From the NCBI RefSeq assembly GCF_000143415.4, contig NW_003314270.1, positions 2,386,290-2,450,289 of the forward strand: a DNA stretch of 64,000 nt, written 5' to 3'. Position 1 is the stretch's first letter. Every line of letters starts with the position of its first letter. A program made the position numbers and the translations under genes. Shown here piece by piece: positions 33,030 to 44,492 of this stretch. The stretch is from Selaginella moellendorffii. Taxonomy: Eukaryota > Streptophyta > Lycopodiopsida > Selaginellales > Selaginellaceae. The notes beneath the pieces were generated by a model, which saw only the letters and a program-made list of their open reading frames with translations, did no database searches and was not told the origin of the DNA.

Positions 33030-36000
33030 TGTTCCTTAGTCCGACTTTTATTGGTGCTCAAGTATATCACCACTAGTGTTGGCATCGGAAGGTCCGAGGA
33101 GTGGGCCTATCCTTGAGGAGTAGCAAGTCGGGAAGACATGGCTCTCCATTACAGTTCATGTGTGAACTTGTAGACGAGGTGGTGGATAGAAAAGTGCCAA
33201 TAATGGAACGACTTTGGGATCTTGGGAACAGTGCAAGGTTTTCCTCATTGAGTTGAGGATGTGATCCAGATGAGCATTTGTCTCAGCAAATTGGCTAAGG
33301 TTGTTGTGGTAAACAACTAAAGTTGGGATCACGGGAAAGATAAAGACTCCAAAACAATAAAGGAGTCACAAGATTATCCTCATATAGTTGAGGTTGGTGC
33401 TCATGAATGTGAGACCAAAGGTAATGACCGTGGAAGGTCAAATACGGAAGAGGACTCAAGTCCTTGAAATGGTAGCCGGGGCTACCTCTAATAAATGCTG
33501 GAACAACCCAAGGAGTTGGGGGTGTATTAAGTGGATGAGTTGGTGTTCTCATCACATGGACAAGTAGTCCTAAGGGGCAAATGTTGCCCCCAGAGAACAA
33601 AATCAAGTGTCGGAGTAACACTTGTGAAAATAGTCCTTTTGAGTAGGACAGGAATGCAAGAAGTGTATTCCAATGAGCTAGTGCCTCACAAGTAGGACCT
33701 TATGGGTCTGTGGATTAACCAAGTCCAAAACTGCTGGATGACTCAAGTAGAGTCAACGGATGGTCCTAAAAAGACTGATGGAAGCATTTGACTGAGGTGT
33801 GTTGTACCCCACAAAGGATGGGGGGGGGGATCATAGGATCCAAGGATGAGAACAGAGGGTATCTCATCAATGGCAAAATAGGCCATGCTAAAGTTATGGG
33901 AAAGGTGTTCCCAGAAGAAAACAACTCTGACATAAAGTTGTGTGTGACCTCTATGGTGCAGTGCTAACGGATGGTTGGCATGAGAAAGAGCGGTGTTGGT
34001 CTTGGCAAAGACTTAGACACAAAGGGGAAATGTCATAGAGGTAGGCTCGTGGAGCCGATGGTGTGGAGACACCAAATGTGCCAAGGTGTGATACCTTGAG
34101 GCTATGTTGGTGGGTTCATGAGAACCCCTTGCCAAAGGAATCCCAATGGAAATGGGAATAGCATAGCCTAAGCTGCAGAGCATGCAATTGGAGTGTGGAC
34201 CCAGATAATGATGGAGGTGTGAAAGCACCAAGCAATGAGTTGTAGGACTTGACAACTATGAGGCAACTAAGCAAGAGGTGCAAAATAACTGGTTAAACGG
34301 GTAGAAGGTAGCTACCCAAGACTTCTTAATAGCATAAGGAAGTTGGATATACCCTTACGGGGGATAAGTTGCTTGTGTTCTGATATAGTAAGTCAATGTC
34401 ATAAAAGGAAATACTCATTGTCAAGAAAGCCATCATTGGGACACCCGAACACTCTAGAACACCAGAAGGTGGTGTTTGATGTCGCGAGGGCAATAGATAA
34501 AGCCCAAGGGACTAAGTCCCTAGCGAATGATGGATAGAAGGTGCTATCCAAATGTCCAAGGTTGCGGAGACAGGAGAGGACTGTCTACCCAAGTTGGACA
34601 AAGCCAAAAATGGAATTTTGGCAAGGCTAGTGATGGGCGTGTAAAGGCCCATAAGCAACAATGTAACCCCAGTGTGTGGGATTATAAGCTGAGCATACCC
34701 GGATTGAGGAACCACTCCCTGGGCTATTGGGTAGGTTCATCCCTAAGAATACTTGCTAGGGCATGATAGAAAGTGCAAAGCTATCCTCCTGGTCTGGAGG
34801 AGAATGACCGAAGGAAAGGTGTGAAGCCAAAGGCAAGTAGTGTTGGGATGGAACTGAACCATAGAAATCAAAGGGCATATCCAACAGTGGTTATGAAAGT
34901 TGGGAGTGGAGAATCAAGAGGGTGCTCGAGGATGTTGTTGCTAGCAACCGTGATGCCATGGAGAGTCTAAAATATGGAATTGTCCATGTTAGACTATATG
35001 GCAACTATAAAGCTTGCGAAAGGGGAGGCTTTAGCAAGCTGAGGGACAGAGTTCCTTCAAGGTTCCCAAAGATGATTCTAGGTAGCGTAGTACCTAGAAA
35101 GGCCAAGTGTAAATGGTTCATGGAACGCGCGAAATCAGAGTGGCGCAGCAGAAGCGTGGTCTTGAAGCTTGCCATGAGGCAAGGTTATCAAGGTTAGGGA
35201 AGTAGTTCCTGAGTGTTCAAAGAGAGGGCTTTGAACGAAAGTCGATGGTCAAGGACTTTCACGCTTATGCAGGAACCATGTTACAATGGTCGGAGGACTC
35301 GCCAAGTGAGATTGGCACGTCGGGGGAACAAAGACCCTAGTTGAAGGTGATATCTTCAAAAAGGGTGGGCCAGGGGACCGAGCATGGAGGAGTCCATGCA
35401 TGATCACAGACATGTCAAGTGAGAGGACTTGGCAGTGTGGAGGAACTACGTTCCTAAGCTGTGATCTGTAGCGCGCTTTAAAAATAGGGTTGTGCACCGG
35501 CGTGGGGAGTCACGCCAGGCATCCTGGGTGATGCCGTCTGTAGATGCATATACGGAGGTTGGGTTCGAGTCCCGACCCTCTAGTGCTTGGGTTCGAGTCC
35601 CAAATCACTAGGGCGTGGTGATGGTTTGGAATATGAGGACACTCATATTTCGGTGGTCATGGACTCTCAGTGGGGAGACTGGTTTGGGCACACCGCCAAG
35701 CGAGGGATGCCTCGGAGTCGTGATGCACGGTTAGATTGCTTAGAGTGAAAGCTCGGCATATCTAACTTGAACGCTTTGGTGCAAGTGGCACCAAGGTCGT
35801 GGTGAGTGAGATGGGGACACCTAATCTCAGTTGCTATGAACCCTTGGCCGTAAGGGCTAGCTTGGGTGCACCGCCAAGTGTGGGGGATGCCCCCGGGGTT
35901 ATAGTCAACAACTTGGAGGTCTAGAAGACCAAGTACCTCTTGGCAACTCTGTTAAGGTGCCAAGGTGAGATCACTAGGTGATCTTATGGCCAGATAAGGA

Positions 36001-37060
36001 CAAGGTCCTTGGTTGGCTAAGGAATGAAGTTCCTGGTTCTAAATGTTGAAATTGAACTGTTTAAGATGGTATGGCTTGGTTGTGATGACCAAGTGGGAAG
36101 AGCACCTAAGGGAAATAAACTATGTCCGTCCGATGGCATAGTGAGTCCGAGGAAAGTAGTCTCTATAAAAGACCCATGGGAAGGTCACGAAGTTGGGCCA
36201 TGGATAGAGCCCATAGCAGAAGATGCTAAAGAGACGTACTAGGGGTGAACATCCTCCGGACTTGGCAAAGAAGAGTCTTTGCTATGGAACTGAAAGGAAA
36301 CCTCAAAAATGGAGGTAGCGATCCTATGTTGCTTGGTGCAACAATCCAAGGATAGGAGCAAAAGATGAGTGCCCAAGATAGGGCCATGGAATCCATTGGA
36401 AAGAATCCAAGTGGCAAAGTTAGCCAAGGAACACTAAGGCGGTTGATGCTAACGGATTGCGGAAAAAGAAGTGGACTTCCAAGGATGGATTCCCAAGTGC
36501 TCCAATTTGGTGAAGGAAAAGCTCCAAGTGAGGGAGCAACTAAGTAGCCAAAAGATAGGGCCGTGGACAGCCCTAGCACAAATAATGATAAATGGAACGT
36601 AATGCCAATGGTGGCACAAAAATAGAAAAGAGGATGAGGGTGCCCTCGAGTAGAGAACTTCCTAGGAGGGGAAGTGGAGTTGCACAAAATGTGCAAGGCA
36701 AGGTGTCGGAGACACCTAGAAAATTGACTTCGAGAAGTCAAAAGTAAACGTTCCAAAGTGCAAAGGTAGATCAATGGAATCTGTGACTACTCAAGAATGA
36801 GTAGTGGAATTGAGTTAGAGAGGGTGCCTCTAACGGGTTTAGCGAGAACTAAACCAATAAACGGAAAGAACCACCCCAAGTGGTCCAACCAGTTTCTAAG
36901 TTGGAGAGACTATCTTCCTTAGAGGATGGACAAGGCATGGTGAGCCTTCGGGGTAAAACCATAGACAAATATTGGCCGGGTGCCAAGGATGGGAATGGTA
37001 ATACCTGCGAGTGTTACTTTATAAAAGGGTTTACCGTTCGATGAGGACATCGAACTTCGT
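33030..37060. other. Non-coding interior of inner element A
   Basis: About 4 kb of G-rich plus-strand sequence with no frame above 182 residues. None has Gag, protease, RT, RNase H or integrase motifs. It aligns in reverse complement with the outer A interior (39996-46563). Confidence 0.75.
35560..35611 (+). other. Two tRNA T-arm-like hairpins in the A interior
   Basis: GGGTTCGAGTCCC occurs at 35561-35573 and again at 35589-35601. Both fit the tRNA T arm and B box GGTTCGANTCC. The second is enclosed by CTAGTG and CACTAG, giving a longer stem. No D arm, anticodon arm or acceptor stem is evident, so this is not a complete tRNA gene. Reverse-complement counterparts are at about 41332-41370 and 43470-43505. 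Confidence 0.5.
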
Positions 37061-37076
37061 CTATGGGTGGTGGAGT
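37061..37076 (+). other. Polypurine-rich tract of inner element A
   Basis: CTATGGGTGGTGGAGT lies directly before the 3' LTR, the expected plus-strand priming site. Confidence 0.6.
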
Positions 37077-39990
37077 TGTGAGACACAAAATCCCTAGGCC
37101 CCAAAGTGGAGCCGGAAGGGCGCCACATGGTAGTGGCCGAAGCGAGAGCCAAACGAGCGTAACACGTTTGGACCAAAAGCTCCGACTTGAAAAGTCAAGA
37201 GCGGGAGTGGAACTCCCAACGAAGTGCTCGAGGAACGAGCACGAAGCGAGCAAAAGGCGAGGCTCCAAAAAGGGACCCAAAAGGACCAACACATGACACG
37301 TGGGAGTGTCCGAGATGGACTCGAGTTGGAGTCCGAAGTGGAGTCCGAGGTGGACCCGAGATGGACCCGAGTTGGAGTCCGAAGTGGAGTCCGAGATGGA
37401 CCCGAGATGGAGTCCGAGATGGAGTCCGAGATGGAGTCCGAGGTGGACCCGAGATGGACCCGAGTTGGAGTCCAAAGTGGAGTCCGAGATGGACCCGAGA
37501 TGGAGTCCGAGATGGAGTCCGAGATGGAGTCCGAGGTGGACCCGAGATGGACCCGAAATGGAGTCCGAGATGGAGTCCGAGATGGACCCGAGATGGAGTC
37601 CGAGATGGAGTCCGAGATGGACCCGAGATGGACCCGAGATGGAGTCCGAGATGGAGTCCGAAATGGAGTCCGAGATGGAGTCCGAAGTCGAGACCGAGAC
37701 CGGGACCGAGACCGAGACCGAGACCGAGATCGGGAACGAGACCGAGACCGAGGCCGAGGCCGAGGCCGAGGCCGAGCCCGAGTCCGAGTCCGAATCCGAG
37801 TCCGAGTCCGAGTCCGAGTCCGAGTCCGAGTCCGGAGCCTGAGAGGGTGAAAGCCCAAAGCGTTCGTCTCCCAGACCCTGGGGGGTTTGGTGAGCTCCAA
37901 AAGTATAGTAAGGGGGAGGACTGCAGTGGAGCCAGTTTGGCCAGGAAAGGCCAGTTTGGCCCAGGAAGGCCAGACCCAGTGTTGGGTGATGAGCTGCCCA
38001 CTGGGAAGTCCAAGACTAGAGTGAATACGGACCGACAAGCGGGGTAGCTTGGTGAAGTGTTCAAGAGCCGGCTCTAGTTCCCCCGGGAGATCGACTGGCC
38101 GATGCTCCCAGTCCAAGTGTGGGTGGCACTACCTACTTGGATACCAGGCGTGGCTCAACGGAACCTCGCTCTAAGCCCATGGCTAGAGCACCTAAAGGCG
38201 ATAGGTGGGGAGAGTACCCAGGTGGCTCGCGTAAGGCCACGGTGTTCCGAAATGTCGTCCCAAAGGCCCAGACTGTGGAAAGGAAGAGGAGCAGTCCTCT
38301 GGGGTAGTGACCAAGGACACAGTCGTGTGGTGAGGAAGTCCCAGAGGACCGTGGGACTTAGTGGTCGGGCCTGTGGGCCTCGATCCAGTGGCAGTGTTGG
38401 CAAACACGGCCAGGGGCAGAAAGGGACTTGGTAGGAACTGACAAAGGGACTTTGGGGAAGGCGATTCCCCAGGTCTGTGGGCATCCTAAGGATGCTAAGG
38501 AGTGGATCCAGGATGACCCCTCATAGACAGATGGCCCAGTCTTGGAGAGACGGGATGGTGATGCAAGTGGTATTGGACCATTTGCGCAGCAAAGGTGAAT
38601 GGGCATGGCCTTAGCGTAACGGGCCAGTCCCAGTCCGAAGTGGAGTCCGAGATGGACCCGAGATGGAGTCCGAGATGGAGTCCGAGATGGAGTCCGAGGT
38701 GGACCCGAGATGGACCCGAAATGGAGTCCGAGATGGACCCGAGATGGAGTCCGAGATGGAGTCCGAGATGGACCCGAGATGGACCCGAGATGGAGTCCGA
38801 GATGGAGTCCGAAATGGAGTCCGAGATGGAGTCCGAAGTCGAGACCGAGACCGGGACCGAGACCGAGACCGAGACCGAGATCGGGAACGAGACCGAGACC
38901 GAGGCCGAGGCCGAGGCCGAGCCCGAGCCCGAGTCCGAGTCCGAATCCGAGTCCGAGTCCGAGTCTGAGTCCGAGTCCGAGTCCGGAGCCTGAGAGGGTG
39001 AAAGCCCAAAGCGTTCGTCTCCCAGACCCTGGGGGGTTTGGTGAGCTCCAAAAGTATAGTAGGGGGAGGACTGCAGTGGAGCCAGTTTGGCCAGGAAAGG
39101 CCAGTTTGGCCCAGGAAGGCCAGACCCAGTGTTGGGTGATGAACTGACCACTGGGAAGTCCAAGACTAGAGTGAATACGGACCGACAAGCGGGGTAGCTT
39201 GGTGAAGTGTTCAAGAGCCGGCTCTAGTTCCCCCGGGAGATCGACTGGCCGATGCTCCCAGTCCAAGTGTGGGTGGCACTACCTACTTGGATACCAGGCG
39301 TGGCTCAACGGAACCTCGCTCTAAGCCCATGGCTAGAGCACCTAAAGGCGATAGGTGGGGAGAGTACCCAGGTGGCTCGCATAAGGCCACGGTGTTCCGA
39401 AATGTCGTCCCAAAGGCCCAGACTGTGGAAAGGAAGAGGAGCAGTCCTCTGGGGTAGTGACCAAGGACACAGTCGTGTGGTGAGGAAGTCCCAGAGGACC
39501 GTGGGACTTAGTGGTCGGGCCTGTGGGCCTCGATCCAGTGGCAGTGTTGGCAAACACGGCCAGGGGCAGAAAGGGACTTGGTAGGAACTGACAAAGGGAC
39601 TTTGGGGAAGGCGATTCCCCAGGTCTGTGGGCATCCTAAGGATGCTAAGGAGTGGATCCAGGATGACCCCTCGTAGACAGATGGCCTAGTCTTGGAGAGA
39701 CGGGATGGTGATGCAAGTGGTATTGGACCATTTGCGCAGCAAAGGTGAATGGGCATGGCCTTAGCGTAACGGGCCGAGATGTCAGTGATACCTTGGGTTG
39801 TCGATCATGGGATCGGACACGTGGAGCACTTGGACCGAGTGCTAAGGGTGAGTGGCATGGATGCCATTCTCGGGGCTAGCAAGCCCCCAAGTCCTGAGTT
39901 GGACTTATGGAGGTTGTCAATGAGACTCCTCCAAGTGGTCAGAGGTGTGGTTAAGTGACTAAAGTAAAATGGAAAATTTAGTCGCTTACA
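37077..39990 (+). repeat. 3' LTR of inner element A with internal tandem duplication
   Basis: It is 2914 bp instead of 1763. Text from inside the array to ATTGGGCATGGCCTTAGCGTAACGGGCC (in part) appears twice. The first unit ends near 38624 and jumps to CAGTCCCAGTCCGAAGTGG. The second runs to about 39774 and continues normally to the LTR end. Confidence 0.9.
38634..38984. repeat. Array copy in the duplicated part of the inner 3' LTR
   Basis: This is a shortened version (about 350 bp) of the array at 37312-37833. It has lost several GAGTCCGAGATG units at its start and one internal block. Confidence 0.9.
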
Positions 39991-40107
39991 ACCGAAGGCT
40001 CACCATGCCTTGCTCATCCTCTAAGGAGGATAGTCTCTCCAACTTAGAGACTTGATTGGACCACTTGTAGTGGTCCTTTCTGTTTATTGGTTTAGTTCTT
40101 GCTAAAC

Positions 40108-43100
40108 CTGTTAGAGACACTGTCTCTATCTCAATCCCACTACTCCATCTTGAGTAGTCTTAGTTTTCATCGATATAACCTTTGCACTTTGGAACGTTTG
40201 CTTTTGACTTCTTGAAGTCAATTTTCCTAGGTGTCTCCGACACCTTGCATTGCACATATTGTGCAAGTCCACTTCCCTATCCTAGGAAGTTCTCTACTTG
40301 AGAGCACCATCATCCTCTTTCCTATTTTGTGCCACCCTTGGCACTACGTTCCAATAATCATCATTTGTGCTAGGGCTGTCCACGGCCCTATCTTTTGGCT
40401 ACTTTGCCGCTCCTCACTTAGAGCTTTTACTTCGCCAAATTGGAGCACTTGGGAATCTATCTTTGGAAGTCCACTTCCTTTCCCGCAATCCGTTAGCATC
40501 AAACACATTTGTGTTCTTTGGCTAACTTTGCCATTTGGATTCCTCCCATTAAATTTCATGGCCCAAACTTGGCCACTAATCTTTTGCTCCTATCTATTGA
40601 TTGTTGCATCAAGAAACATAGGATCACTACCTCCCTCCTTGAGGTATTCTTTTGGTTCCATGGTAAAGCTCCACTTTGCCGAGTCCAGAGGGTGCTCACC
40701 CTTAGTAGATCTCTTTAGCATTTTCTGCTATGGGCCCCTTCCACGGCCCAACTTTGTGACCCTCCCATAGGTCTCTCCTAGAGACTACTTTGAACTCACA
40801 ATACCATTGTATGGTCGTAGTTCATTTCCTTAGGTGTCCTTTCCACTTAGTCACCTTGACCAAGCCACACCATTATCAATAGTTCAAATCAATGCTTTGA
40901 ACTAGGAACCATATTCCTTAACCCAAACACAGACCTTGTCCTTGTTTAGCCACAAGATCACCTAGTGATATCATCTTGACCCCTTAATAGGTTTATCAAT
41001 AGGAACTAAGTCTTCCAGACCTTTCTAAGTTGTTGACTATGACCCTGGGGGCATCCCCCACACTCGGCGGTGCGCCCAAGCCAGCCCTTTTGGCCAAGGA
41101 TCCATAGCAACTGAGACTTGGTGTCCCCATCTCATTCACCACGTCCTTGGTGCCCTTTGCACCAAAGTGTTCAAGTTAGATATGCCGAGCTTTCACTCTA
41201 AACAATCTAACCGTTCTGAGGCATCCCTCGCTTGGCAGTGTGCCCAAACCAGTCTCCTCACTGAGAGTCCATGACCACCGAAATATGAGTGTCCTCATAT
41301 TCCAAACCATCACCATGCCCTAGTGATTTGGGACTCGAACCCAAGCACTAGAGGGTCGGGACTTGAACCCAACCTTCGTATATGCATCTATGGACGGCAT
41401 CACCCTAGATGTCTAGCGTGACTCCCCACGCCAGTGCACCAACTTATACTTAAAGCGCGCTATACATCACAACTTAGGAATCTAGTTCCTCCACACTACC
41501 AAGTCCTCTCATTTAACAAGTCTGTGATCATGCATGGACTCCTCCATGCTTGGCCCCATGGCCCACCCTTTTTGAAGTAATCACCTTCAACTAGGGTATT
41601 CGTTCCCCCGACTTGCCAATCTTGCTTGGCAAGTCCTCCGACCACTGTAACATGGTTCCTGCATAAGCGTGAAAGTCCTTGACCATCGACTTTCGTTCAA
41701 AACCCTCTCTTTGAACACTCGGGAACTACTTCCCTAACCTTGATAGCCTTGCCTCATGCCAAGCTTCAAGACCATGCTTCTGCTGTGCCACTCTGATTTT
41801 GTGCGTTCTATGAACCATTTACATTTGGCCTTTCTAGGTACTAAGCTACTATAAGCAACCAAAGGGAACAACTTGAAAGACAATCTATGGGGTTCAAATA
41901 TAGAGGGAAAAGGGCCCATGAACAAGAGTGCACCCCCTTTTCCAATCGGTTAAGGGTCTTGGGATAGTTGGAGTTAAGCGTCCTTGGGTTTGAATAGTAT
42001 GGGGCCCAGGTGACCTCCCGGGAAGTCCAAACTTAGGAGCTTACATTTGGTATCAGAGGGGTCTCGGGTCCGACTCTGTTGGTTGGCTAAGGGAATCACA
42101 CCACATGTTGATTGACATTTGGCTGGTCCAGTTTGTTCCCGCTGGGCTCAACCCGAGGGGTAGGGTGTTAAGAGAGCGGGGCTTTCGGGAGAGTTGCGGC
42201 TCTCAGCTTCCGTTCACGAGGGCGTGAATTTGCAGGGAAGACACATTAAAGACACCCTCTCTAACTCAATTCCACTACTCATTCTCGAGTAGTCTCAGAT
42301 TCCATTGACTTAACCTTTGCACCTTGGAACTTTTAATTTTGAGTTCTTAGAGTCAATTTCCTAGGTGTCTCTAACACCTTACATTGCACATGGTGCAACT
42401 CCACTTCCCTATCCTAGGAAGTTCTTTACTTGAGGGTACCATCATCCTCTCTTTGATATTGTGCCACATTTGGCACTAAGTTCCAGTTATCATAATTGGT
42501 GCTAGGGCTGCCCACAGCCTTATTATTTGGCTACCTTACCGCTCCCCCCTTTGGAGCATCCACTTTCGCCAAATCAGAGCGGTTGGGAATCCATCCTTGG
42601 GGAAACATTGCCTTTCCCACGATCTGTTAGCACCCAACACGTTAGTGTTCTCGGCCTAACTTTGCCACTTGGATCCTTTCCCATGATTCCTTAGCCACTA
42701 GTCTTTTGCAACTATCCTTAATTGTTGCACCTAGCAACATAGGATCGCTACCTCCATTTTCGAGGTTTCCTTTCGATTCCATGGCAAACACTTTGCTTTG
42801 CCAAGTCCAGAGGGTGTTCACCCTTAGTACGTCTCTTTAACATTTTTTGCCGTGGGCTCTATCCATAGCCCAGCTTTTTGAGACCCTCCCTTGGATCTCT
42901 TATAGAGACTACTTTCCTCAGACTTACTATGCCATAGCATTGACATAGCTCATTTCCCTTAGGTGTTCTTCCCACTTGGTCACCTTGACCAAGCCACACC
43001 ATTATCAATAGTTCAAATCAACACTTTGAACTAGGAATCATATTCCTTAACCCAAACAAAGACTTTGTCCTTATTTAGCCACAAGATCACCTAGTGATCT

Positions 43101-44376
43101 CATCTTGACCCCTTAATAAGTCTACCAATAGGAACTAAGTCTTCCAAACCCTTCTAAGTTGTTCTAAGTTGTTGACTATGACCCCGAGGGCATCCCCCAC
43201 ACTTGGCAGTGCACCCAAGCCAGCCCTTTCGGCCAAGGATCCATAGCAATCGAGACTAGGTGTCCCCATCTTTCTTTGGTGCCCTTTGCACCAAAGTGTT
43301 CAAGTTAGATATGCCGAGCTTTCACTCTAAGCAATCTAACCGTGTATCACGACTCCGGGGCATCCCCCGCTTGGCGGTGTGCCCAAGCCAATCTCCTCAT
43401 TGAGAGTCTATGACCACCGAAATATGAGTGTCCTCATATTCCAAACCATCACCACGCCCTAGTGATTTGGGACTCGAACCCAAGCACTAGAGGGTCGGGA
43501 CTCGAACCCAACCTCCGTATATGCATCTACGGAAGGCATCATTCAAAATGCCTGGCGTGACTCCCCACGCCGGTGCACCAACTTATAGTCAAAGCGCTCT
43601 ATAGATCACAGCTTAGGAACCTAGTTCCTCTGCACTGCCAAGTCCTCTCACTTGACAAGTCTGTGATCATGCATGGACTCCTCCATGCTCGGCCCCATGG
43701 CCCACCCTTTTGAAGTTATCACCTTCAACTAGGGTATTTGTTCCCCCGACTTGCCAATCTCGCTTGGCAAGTCCTCCGACCACTGTAACATGGTTCCTGC
43801 ATAAGCGTGAAAGTCCTTGACCATCGACTTTCGTTCAAAGCCCTCTCTTTGAACACTCGGGAACTACTTCCCTAACTTTGATAGCCTTGCCTCATGCCAA
43901 GCTTCAAGACCATGCTTCTACTGTGCCACTCTGATTTTGTGCATTCTATGAACCATTACACTTGGCCTTTCTAGGTACTAAGCTACTATAAGCAACCAAA
44001 GGGAACAACTTGAAAGACAATCTATGGAGTTCAAATATAGAGGGAAAAGGGCCCATGAACAAGAGTGCACCCCCTTTTCCAATCGGTTAAGGGTCTTGGG
44101 ATAGTTGGAGTTAAGCGTCCTTGGGTTTGAATAGTACGGGGCCCAGGTGACCTCCTGGGAAGTCCAAACTTAGGAGCTTACATTTGGTATTAGAGGGGTC
44201 TCGGGTCCGACTTTGTTGGTTGGCTAAGGGAATCACACCACATGTTGATTGACATCTGGCTGGTCCAGTTTGTTCCCGCTGGGCTCGACCCGAGGGGTAG
44301 GGTGTTAAGAGAGCGGGGCTTTCGGGAGAGTTGCGGCTCTTAGCTTCCGTTCACGAGGGCGTGAACTTGCAGGGAA
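40108..44376. repeat. 2.1-kb tandem duplication inside outer element A
   Basis: The stretch from about 40108 to 42240 (A interior plus TRIM LTR and TRIM interior) recurs at about 42247-44376. The copies differ at many positions (for example CCATCTTGAGTAG against CATTCTCGAGTAG), so the duplication is not new. The junction at 42240 joins TRIM interior directly to A interior. Confidence 0.8.
41850..42240 (+). mobile_element. Partial TRIM copy made by the tandem duplication
   Basis: LTR 41850-42045 (196 bp), then primer site TTTGGTATCAGAGG and about 190 bp of interior, ending at the duplication junction. GCTAC precedes it at 41845-41849. Confidence 0.8.
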
Positions 44377-44492
44377 GCGTGGTGGATTATAAGCAACCAA
44401 AGGGAACGACGATAGTTGGAGTTAAGCGTCCTTGGGTTTGAATAGTACTGGGCTGGGTGACCTCCCGGGAAGTCCAAACTTAGGAGCTTACA
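43987..44492 (+). mobile_element. TRIM (miniature LTR retrotransposon), 506 bp
   Basis: The 5' LTR is 43987-44182 (196 bp), the interior about 205 bp, and the 3' LTR 44388-44492 (105 bp, internal deletion). GCTAC flanks it at 43982-43986 and 44493-44497. A primer site (TTTGGTATTAGAGG) follows the 5' LTR, and a purine-rich GGGAAGCGTGGTGGAT precedes the 3' LTR. It has no coding capacity. The first LTR base pair has mutated from TG to TA. Confidence 0.88.

Larger units (their letters stand above)
31252..39990 (+). mobile_element. Inner LTR retrotransposon A, complete, opposite orientation
   Basis: It is 8739 bp with LTRs at 31252-33014 and 37077-39990 and the target duplication ACCGA at 31247-31251 and 39991-39995. 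Removing it rejoins the outer A text, which then matches the inner element's own reverse complement near 36940-36975. It has a primer site at 33017 and a purine tract at 37061-37076. The 4.06-kb interior has no gag or pol. The 3' LTR is 1.15 kb longer because of a tandem duplication. Confidence 0.93.

Noticed and set aside
33015-37060. Possible captured genes in the A interior (frames of up to 182 residues)
   Set aside because: No recognisable motif, and the same region in the outer A copy breaks these frames.
37094-39266. Further long low-complexity frames (up to 340 residues), some SR-protein-like (RTRTRTR, RSRSRS)
   Set aside because: Same array artefact in the inner A 3' LTR. The SR-like look comes from CGG/GAC hexamers, not from an RNA-binding protein.
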